NCBI RefSeq assembly: GCF_001586775.1
Contig: NZ_LQXS01000003.1
Location: forward strand, 186,001 to 250,000
DNA from: Sphingobacterium populi
GTDB lineage: Bacteria > Bacteroidota > Bacteroidia > Sphingobacteriales > Sphingobacteriaceae
Length of the DNA stretch: 64,000 bases
Direction: 5' to 3'
Part shown: piece after piece, positions 59,013 through 64,000 of the stretch
Numbering within the stretch: the stretch's first letter is position 1
Layout: the number at the start of each line of letters is the position of its first letter
Position numbers and translations under genes: made by a program
The notes under the pieces: generated by a model
Databases searched by the model: none
What the model was told of the DNA's origin: nothing
Seen by the model: only the letters and a program-made list of their open reading frames with translations

Positions 59013-60446
59013 TTACTGTACTTCAGAAACACGGATTGTATTCGTTCTACCTTTGGCATGTAATGGAGTAGAAGCCGTATTGATGACGATCTGTCCAGGA
59101 TTTACCAATTTGTGCATTTTAAGTAATTCGTTGACATCCTGAATAGTACCGTCTGTACTTTCAAATTTATCATAGATAAATGTCTGTACGCCCCATACTA
59201 AACTTAGCATGGTTAATAATTTTTTGTTACCAGTAAATACATAGATGTCTGCATTCGGGCGGAAACTAGCGATTTCTAGAGCTGTGTATCCAGAAGATGT
59301 CATGGCTACAATAGCGGAAGCATTTGTTTTTTCTGCCAAGAAGATCGAACTATTGCAAATCGCGTCAGCTACTTTTGTGATGTTGACTGATTCGCCGTTT
59401 TCTTTATCACTATAATATGGATAAGAAGTAGATTCTACGTGCGTAATGATTTTTGCCATGGTTTCGATCACGATCTCTGGGAATTCACCTACTGAAGTTT
59501 CACCACTTAACATCACGGCATCAGCACCATCCAATACGGAGTTGGCGACATCATTTACTTCGGCACGTGTAGGACGTGGCGTAGTTGTCATCGTTTCCAA
59601 CATTTGTGTCGCGATGATCACTGGTTTAGATAGATCACGACATTTTTGTACGATGATTTTCTGTAAGCCCGGTACCTCTTCCATCGGAAGTTCGACTCCC
59701 AAGTCACCACGAGCTACCATGATCGCGTCAGTTTCTGCGATGATTGCATCAATATTTTCGATGGCCTCTGGTTTCTCGATTTTGGCAATTATTTTAGCTT
59801 GTGATCCTTTTTTAGCGATGATTTCTTTGCATTGAATAATGTCATCTGCCGAACGTACGAATGACATCGCGATCCAGTCTGCACCATGATCCAAAGCAAA
59901 GTCCAAATTGTCTAAATCCTCTTCTGTTAGAGAAGGGATAGATACTTTCGTGTTTGGAAGGTTCACACCTTTACGAGAAGTCAAGATACCACCATGTACT
60001 ACCGTACACGTAACGGTATCTTTGCGATTAGTAGAAATAACACGAAGTTGTAATTTCCCATCATCCAACAAGATAACCTCATTTTCCTTAACATCGTTCG
60101 GGAAGTTCTGGTAAGTGATATAAATGCTGTTTTCGTCTCCGATTTTTTCCTGAGTCGTGATTTCTACACGGCTACCATTCACCAAAATAGCACCACCTTC
60201 TTTCATTTTTCCGATCCGGATTTTCGGACCTTGAAGGTCGGCTAGGATACCAACATTAAATGGATTTTCCTGATTGATCTCATTGATTGTGTTGATCACT
60301 TTCAAATGATCCTCTTGCGCACCGTGAGAGAAGTTTAGACGACATACATCGACACCTTTAGCAATCAAACGAGTCAAAACTTCCTTATTGGCAGAAGCAG
60401 GGCCTATTGTGGCGACGATCTTGGTGCGCTTTTTGAGCTTTTCCAT
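59013..60446 (-). CDS. pyk: Pyruvate kinase
   Basis: A 477-residue glycolytic enzyme that converts phosphoenolpyruvate and ADP to pyruvate and ATP. The N-terminal KRTKIVATIGPASANKEVLTRLIAKGVDVCRLNFSHG, the active-site KIIAKIEKPEAIENIDAI and MVARGDLGVELPMEEVPGLQK are standard, followed by VMLSGETSVGEFPEI and a C-terminal regulatory-type domain. It lies 116 nt after the IPExxxVDY gene. Two small hairpins (60494-60525 and 60534-60552) lie between them. Confidence 0.96.
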   Translation of the reverse strand: MEKLKKRTKIVATIGPASANKEVLTRLIAKGVDVCRLNFSHGAQEDHLKVINTINEINQENPFNVGILADLQGPKIRIGKMKEGGAILVNGSRVEITTQEKIGDENSIYITYQNFPNDVKENEVILLDDGKLQLRVISTNRKDTVTCTVVHGGILTSRKGVNLPNTKVSIPSLTEEDLDNLDFALDHGADWIAMSFVRSADDIIQCKEIIAKKGSQAKIIAKIEKPEAIENIDAIIAETDAIMVARGDLGVELPMEEVPGLQKIIVQKCRDLSKPVIIATQMLETMTTTPRPTRAEVNDVANSVLDGADAVMLSGETSVGEFPEIVIETMAKIITHVESTSYPYYSDKENGESVNITKVADAICNSSIFLAEKTNASAIVAMTSSGYTALEIASFRPNADIYVFTGNKKLLTMLSLVWGVQTFIYDKFESTDGTIQDVNELLKMHKLVNPGQIVINTASTPLHAKGRTNTIRVSEVQ

Positions 60447-60562
60447 TTACTTTATTATTTATGTTTCTTTAAATCAATTCTTGTAGTTATAGCAGTGATT
60501 GTAAGGTAGAAGTCTTGCAATCGCTTGCCATATAAGTGTATCAATTACACTTTAATAAATCG

Positions 60563-61063
60563 CTAAAATATCAGATTTTCTTTGGATTTCAATATTATTG
60601 GATCTATTTCTTTTACCAGAAGTATATCTGCGACACTCTTTAAGCTCTCGATTAATTTTTTTAAATCGTCTTGATCGATAAAATGCTTGATCAGAATAAA
60701 GTAGTCGAAGTTAGCAGCCTCCGGGATGAGTAATCCACCTTCTTCACCTCGATTGCTTATGAGGTAATACTCGTGGTCGTATGTGTTATTGATGTATCTA
60801 AACGTTTTGAAATGCTGTGTCGTAGGTGTTTTTCCGCGTCTTTGATCGTAAATGATATGGTAATCCATCTCATTGCGCGATTTTTCTTTGGGTATTCCCT
60901 TATGGTCAAGGTAGTCTTCTTTGCCATGTGTAAGCTCTAGATTTGTATGCTTATTTACAAAATGGCAAAGTCGATAATCTCGAAGTGAAGAACTAATCCC
61001 GATTAGCACAAAATCCAACTCGAGATCAAAGTCCGTTTCCAGTTTAAACGTAATTTTACTCAC
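60563..61063 (-). CDS. IPExxxVDY family protein
   Basis: A 166-residue protein from a GTG at 61063 (GTGAGTAAAATT). A longer frame to a GTG at 61087 is disfavoured because a -7 element (61089-61096) ends directly beside it and GGAGA lies before 61063. DFVLIGISSSLRDYRLCHFVNK is typical of the family, and the name-giving motif appears as IPEAANFDY. The function is unknown. It is often encoded next to pyruvate kinase and acyl carrier protein in Bacteroidota, as here. Confidence 0.82.
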   Translation of the reverse strand: MSKITFKLETDFDLELDFVLIGISSSLRDYRLCHFVNKHTNLELTHGKEDYLDHKGIPKEKSRNEMDYHIIYDQRRGKTPTTQHFKTFRYINNTYDHEYYLISNRGEEGGLLIPEAANFDYFILIKHFIDQDDLKKLIESLKSVADILLVKEIDPIILKSKENLIF

Positions 61064-61088
61064 ACGCTGTCTCCATTTGGTGGACACA

Positions 61089-61096
61089 CAAAGGTA
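61089..61096 (-). promoter_or_regulatory. -7 promoter element of the IPExxxVDY gene
   Basis: On the minus strand TACCTTTG. Transcription would start near 61083, about 20 nt before the GTG at 61063, which supports that start codon. Confidence 0.55.
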
Positions 61097-61283
61097 GTAT
61101 TTTCGAGGTGAACAACTTGGTGTTGCCAGTTTATATTTATATTTTTAAATTGTTTCGGCAATTTAAAGTTGTGCATTCGTAGATTAATGCCTATTATTGA
61201 GTGTCTATAGTCTGTGAAAGACACATCCTGCAAAACAACAGCGCAGCTGAATTGTTCTTTATTTGTATTTCTCAAAATCAGAG

Positions 61284-61314
61284 TTTGATTTTTGAGTAAA
61301 TTTATTTTTCTTTG
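61284..61314 (+). promoter_or_regulatory. Putative promoter of acpP
   Basis: TTTG at 61284-61287 and TTTCTTTG at 61307-61314, spaced 19 nt, resemble the Bacteroidota promoter; the -7 box differs from TAnnTTTG at one base. Confidence 0.5.
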
Positions 61315-61347
61315 CACAGATTTATTAAACAATTAAATTAGAGAATC

Positions 61348-61584
61348 ATGTCAGATATCGCATCAAGAGTAAAAGCTATTATCGTTGAAAAATTAGGTGT
61401 TGATGAAAACGAAGTTACACCTGAAGCTTCTTTCACAAACGATTTAGGTGCAGACTCACTTGACACTGTAGAATTGATCATGGAATTTGAAAAAGAATTC
61501 AACGTTGCTATTCCAGACGATCAAGCAGAAAACATCAGTACAGTTGGTCAAGCTATCACTTATTTAGAAAAGAACGTTAACTAA
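61348..61584 (+). CDS. acpP: Acyl carrier protein
   Basis: A 78-residue acidic protein carrying the growing fatty acyl chain. The phosphopantetheine Ser is in [16 protein letters not shown], in the usual place (about residue 38). Sequence and length are standard. It is followed by fabF after 26 nt and must be co-transcribed with it. Confidence 0.97.
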   Translation: MSDIASRVKAIIVEKLGVDENEVTPEASFTNDLGADSLDTVELIMEFEKEFNVAIPDDQAENISTVGQAITYLEKNVN

Positions 61585-61610
61585 CATTTTTATTAGGCCA
61601 AGCATATTTA

Positions 61611-62864
61611 ATGGAGCTTAAAAGAGTAGTTGTTACAGGATTAGGCGCACTTACACCTATTGGCAATACCGTCTCAGCATATTGGGATGGTTTGATAAAT
61701 GGTGTAAGTGGCGCTGCTCCTATTACACATTTCGATGCATCAAAATTCAAGACCCAATTTGCTTGTGAAGTAAAGGGCTTCGATCCGCACGAGTTTATGG
61801 ATCGGAAAGAGGCACGCAAGGTAGATCCGTTTGTGCAGTATGCCATCGCGTCTACCGATGAAGCTGTCAAAGATGCGAATCTTGATTTTGACAATTTAAA
61901 CAGAAATCGAATCGGCGTAATCTGGGGATCAGGTATTGGTGGGCTTACCACTTTTACGGAAGAAGTGGTCAATTACTCCAAAGGAGATGGTACACCGCGA
62001 TTCAATCCTTTCTTTATTCCTAAGATGCTAGTGGATATTGCACCAGGTCATATTTCAATGAGATATGGTTTGCGTGGTCCTAATTTCTCTGCGGTTTCTG
62101 CTTGTGCTTCATCTACGAATGCTTTAATCGATGCATTTACGTATATCAGAATGGGCAGAGCGGATGTCATTATCACTGGAGGCTCTGAGGCGACAGTAAA
62201 TGAAGCAGGTATCGGCGGATTCAATGCCATGCATGCCTTGTCTACACGTAATGATGATCCAGCAACGGCTTCCCGTCCATTCGACAAAGACCGCGATGGT
62301 TTCGTTTCTGGAGAGGGATCTGGCGCGATTGTTTTAGAGAGTTTAGAGCACGCTTTAGCTCGTGGAGCAAAAATATATGCAGAGGTAGTAGGTGGCGGCA
62401 TGAGTGCTGATGCTTATCATATCACTGCTTCGCACCCAGAAGGACTTGGTGCTAAATTGGCCATGACTATGGCTATTCAAGATGCAGAGATGGATTTTTC
62501 TGATATTGATTACATCAATGTACACGGCACTTCTACTCCAGTAGGAGATATCAGTGAAACCAAAGCGATTGTAGATCTGTTCGGCGAACATGCATACAAT
62601 TTAAATATTAGTTCAACGAAGTCGATGACTGGACATTTGTTGGGAGCAGCAGGCGCGATCGAATCTATTGCCTCTATTCTTGCCGTAAAGAATGATATCG
62701 TCCCACCGACGATCAATCACTTTACCGACGACCCACAAATCGATAGTAAATTGAATTTTACTTTCAACAAAGCGCAGAAACGTGTGGTGAATGCCGCACT
62801 GAGCAATACATTTGGCTTTGGCGGGCACAACGCGACCGTAATTGTCAAAAAGTATAAAGCGTAA
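61611..62864 (+). CDS. fabF: 3-oxoacyl-ACP synthase II
   Basis: A 417-residue condensing enzyme of fatty acid elongation. The catalytic Cys is in VSACASSTNALIDAF, and the two His are in HGTSTPVGD and KSMTGHLLGAAGAIES. GFGGHNATVIVKKY closes the protein. It is the elongating beta-ketoacyl synthase that works with AcpP from the preceding gene. A terminator-like hairpin follows. Confidence 0.96.
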   Translation: MELKRVVVTGLGALTPIGNTVSAYWDGLINGVSGAAPITHFDASKFKTQFACEVKGFDPHEFMDRKEARKVDPFVQYAIASTDEAVKDANLDFDNLNRNRIGVIWGSGIGGLTTFTEEVVNYSKGDGTPRFNPFFIPKMLVDIAPGHISMRYGLRGPNFSAVSACASSTNALIDAFTYIRMGRADVIITGGSEATVNEAGIGGFNAMHALSTRNDDPATASRPFDKDRDGFVSGEGSGAIVLESLEHALARGAKIYAEVVGGGMSADAYHITASHPEGLGAKLAMTMAIQDAEMDFSDIDYINVHGTSTPVGDISETKAIVDLFGEHAYNLNISSTKSMTGHLLGAAGAIESIASILAVKNDIVPPTINHFTDDPQIDSKLNFTFNKAQKRVVNAALSNTFGFGGHNATVIVKKYKA

Positions 62865-62899
62865 TGGTTATCGTATTATACAAGTAATAAAAAATTTGG

Positions 62900-62936
62900 T
62901 AGGTAGTCTTCATGAAGAGGCTACCTATTTCTTTTT
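62900..62936 (+). terminator. Hairpin after fabF
   Basis: A stem of 7 + 4 bp (TAGGTAG/CTACCTA outer part, with a 2-nt bulge) at 62900-62927 followed by ATTTCTTTTT. It may be an attenuating terminator before rnc. Confidence 0.65.
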
Positions 62937-62947
62937 AAGGATCGTGC

Positions 62948-63685
62948 ATGGCGCTAAACGTTTACAAGTTATACCTTTCTCCCAAACGGAAATATTATAA
63001 AAAGCTGAAGAATATACTGGGATTTGTACCTGGCAATATCAAGTTGTACCAAATGGCTTTTCGGCATAAGTCCGTTGCTGTTGCTATTAAAGAAGGGGTA
63101 AAAAACAGCAATGAAAGATTAGAGTTTTTAGGAGATGCTGTTCTAGGTTCCGTTATTGCAGAGCTTCTATTCAAACTATACCCTTACAAAGGAGAGGGTT
63201 TTTTGACGGAGATGCGTTCCAAAATTGTTTCTCGTGCCAACCTCAACCAATTATCACGTAAGCTTGGGCTAAATGAATTGATCGAATACGATAAACGTTT
63301 AATTCATTTTTCGGCGAAGCAAGGTTCATTACTTGGCGATGCTTTTGAAGCACTTATAGGTGCTGTATATCTGGATAAAGGTTATGTATTTACGCGCGAA
63401 TTGCTATTGGAGCGCATCGTAAAGGCACACGTAGATATTCATACCTTAGAAATCACAGAGACTAACTTCAAGAGTCGTTTAATAGAATGGTGTCAGCATA
63501 ATAATAAGGAAATCGTCTTTGAACCTATCGCAAATCCAGAAGGCGAGACGGCAAAAATGTTTTCGGTACGAGTGATGGTAGATGGTGAAGAGTGTGGAAT
63601 TGGTCGTGACTTCAACAAGAAAAGCGCAGAAAAATTAGCTGCCGAAAAAGCCTGCGAATACCTCAAAATTATAGATGTAGAATAA
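62948..63685 (+). CDS. rnc: Ribonuclease III
   Basis: A 245-residue double-strand-specific endoribonuclease. The nuclease signature NERLEFLGDAVLGSVIAEL is at about 55-75, GDAFEALIGAVYLDKG holds the last metal ligands, and a dsRNA-binding domain occupies about 170-240 (FKSRLIEWCQHNNKEIVFEP, KSAEKLAAEKACEYL). It processes rRNA precursors and regulates mRNAs. The acpP-fabF-rnc order is common in Bacteroidota. Confidence 0.96.
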   Translation: MALNVYKLYLSPKRKYYKKLKNILGFVPGNIKLYQMAFRHKSVAVAIKEGVKNSNERLEFLGDAVLGSVIAELLFKLYPYKGEGFLTEMRSKIVSRANLNQLSRKLGLNELIEYDKRLIHFSAKQGSLLGDAFEALIGAVYLDKGYVFTRELLLERIVKAHVDIHTLEITETNFKSRLIEWCQHNNKEIVFEPIANPEGETAKMFSVRVMVDGEECGIGRDFNKKSAEKLAAEKACEYLKIIDVE

Positions 63686-63734
63686 ACGATCATCCTTCGA
63701 TGCGTAAACCTTTTTACATATCACTTTCTTCTAT

Positions 63735-63742
63735 TACCTTTG
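63735..63742 (+). promoter_or_regulatory. -7 promoter element of hisS
   Basis: TACCTTTG, an exact TAnnTTTG, 4 nt before the ATG at 63747, with a T-rich -33 position. It predicts a leaderless or nearly leaderless hisS mRNA. Confidence 0.55.
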
Positions 63743-63746
63743 CCAC

Positions 63747-64000
63747 ATGGCACAAGTAAAACCTACTCTGGCAAAGGGTACGCGCGATTTTTCTCCGATA
63801 GAGATGGAGAAGCGTAATCATATCTTCAATACGCTGCGCGTGATCTTCCGTAAATACGGATATAACGAAATACAGACACCTTCGTTCGAAAACCTAGCAA
63901 CACTGACCGGTAAGTATGGTGAAGAGGGAGATCGATTGATCTTTAAAATTTTGAATTCTGGCGATTATTTGGCCAAAGCATCCGAATCGTTACTAGCCGA
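63747..64000 (+). CDS. hisS: Histidyl-tRNA synthetase, 5' part, partial
   Basis: The first 84 codons of a class II synthetase cut by the window edge: [20 protein letters not shown], then [21 protein letters not shown] (motif 1 region) and [14 protein letters not shown]. The KGTRDFSP start is typical of HisRS. It charges tRNA-His. Class II motifs 2 and 3 lie beyond the window. Confidence 0.93.
   Translation, partial: MAQVKPTLAKGTRDFSPIEMEKRNHIFNTLRVIFRKYGYNEIQTPSFENLATLTGKYGEEGDRLIFKILNSGDYLAKASESLLA

Noticed and set aside
1..64000. tRNA, rRNA, CRISPR, insertion sequence, prophage or plasmid functions
   Set aside because: No cloverleaf-like sequence, spaced repeat array, transposase, integrase or replication gene was recognised on reading both strands; a tRNAscan and ISfinder search would be needed to exclude them.

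Overview
The window reads as a chromosomal segment of a Bacteroidota bacterium, most likely Sphingobacteriaceae (a Sphingobacterium-like genus). The signs are a SusC/SusD polysaccharide locus, several TonB-dependent receptors, lineage-typical families (GLPGLI, IPExxxVDY, DUF3127, DUF4920, DUF6377/SusR-like), two tandem cytochrome oxidase subunit III genes, AT-rich leaders with little Shine-Dalgarno, and many copies of the Bacteroidota -7 promoter element TAnnTTTG. No rRNA, tRNA, CRISPR array, prophage or insertion sequence was recognised.

Layout. 1-4088: a plus-strand terminal-oxidase assembly operon (end of ctaA, ctaB, two COX3 genes, subunit IV, a Sco-like protein without any cysteine, DUF420/CtaM-like). 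4161-9138: a small conserved protein, an S10 serine carboxypeptidase, and a gluconate kinase/permease pair. 9143-12240: LD-carboxypeptidase and methionyl-tRNA synthetase. 12309-18739: a structured leader and a TonB receptor, an ECF sigma/anti-sigma pair with a secreted protein, and a flavin monooxygenase-like enzyme. 18877-20625: a small AT-rich accessory patch with a SymE-like toxin, a divergent XRE regulator over two operator palindromes, and a DUF4365 nuclease-like protein. 20921-26111: nitroreductase, peptidase T, GDPD, HD hydrolase, RlmL-type methyltransferase, and a DUF3127 protein with an SSB-like acidic tail. 26303-28209: an XpaC/TelA-like pair, telA being split by a -1 frame change.

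28342-34600 is the most unusual part. It is an AT-rich run with all genes on the minus strand. In transcription order it holds a short secreted peptide frame (not in the ORF list because its start is one base out of frame), a strong hairpin, an SdpA-like single-pass protein, an SdpB/HTTM-like membrane protein, a PadR regulator with an operator-like palindrome over its own promoter, a HAAS/DUF1700 membrane protein, a TonB-receptor-like barrel and a GLPGLI protein. It resembles a peptide precursor with an SdpAB-type maturation pair plus regulation and outer-membrane parts, and is my main candidate for an undescribed system.

34705-40346: housekeeping genes (folP, DUF4920, tsaC/sua5, dapD, S4 protein) and a sulfur pair (TauE/SafE plus a persulfide-dioxygenase-like rhodanese fusion). 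40349-49545: a polysaccharide utilisation locus (SusR-like regulator, SusC, SusD, GH30, surface lipoprotein), probably for beta-1,6-glucan. 49625-64000: mtgA, a Ca-type P-ATPase, a small lipoprotein, metE under a SAM-I riboswitch, a two-component system, pyruvate kinase, IPExxxVDY protein, acpP-fabF-rnc and the start of hisS.

Regulation. Exact TAnnTTTG elements lie 3-7 nt before the start codons of six genes (rlmL-like, DUF3127, padR, S4 protein, histidine kinase, hisS), which predicts leaderless or nearly leaderless mRNAs. Many genes end in strong hairpins, some shared by convergent pairs. All functions are from reading the sequence; no database search was run.
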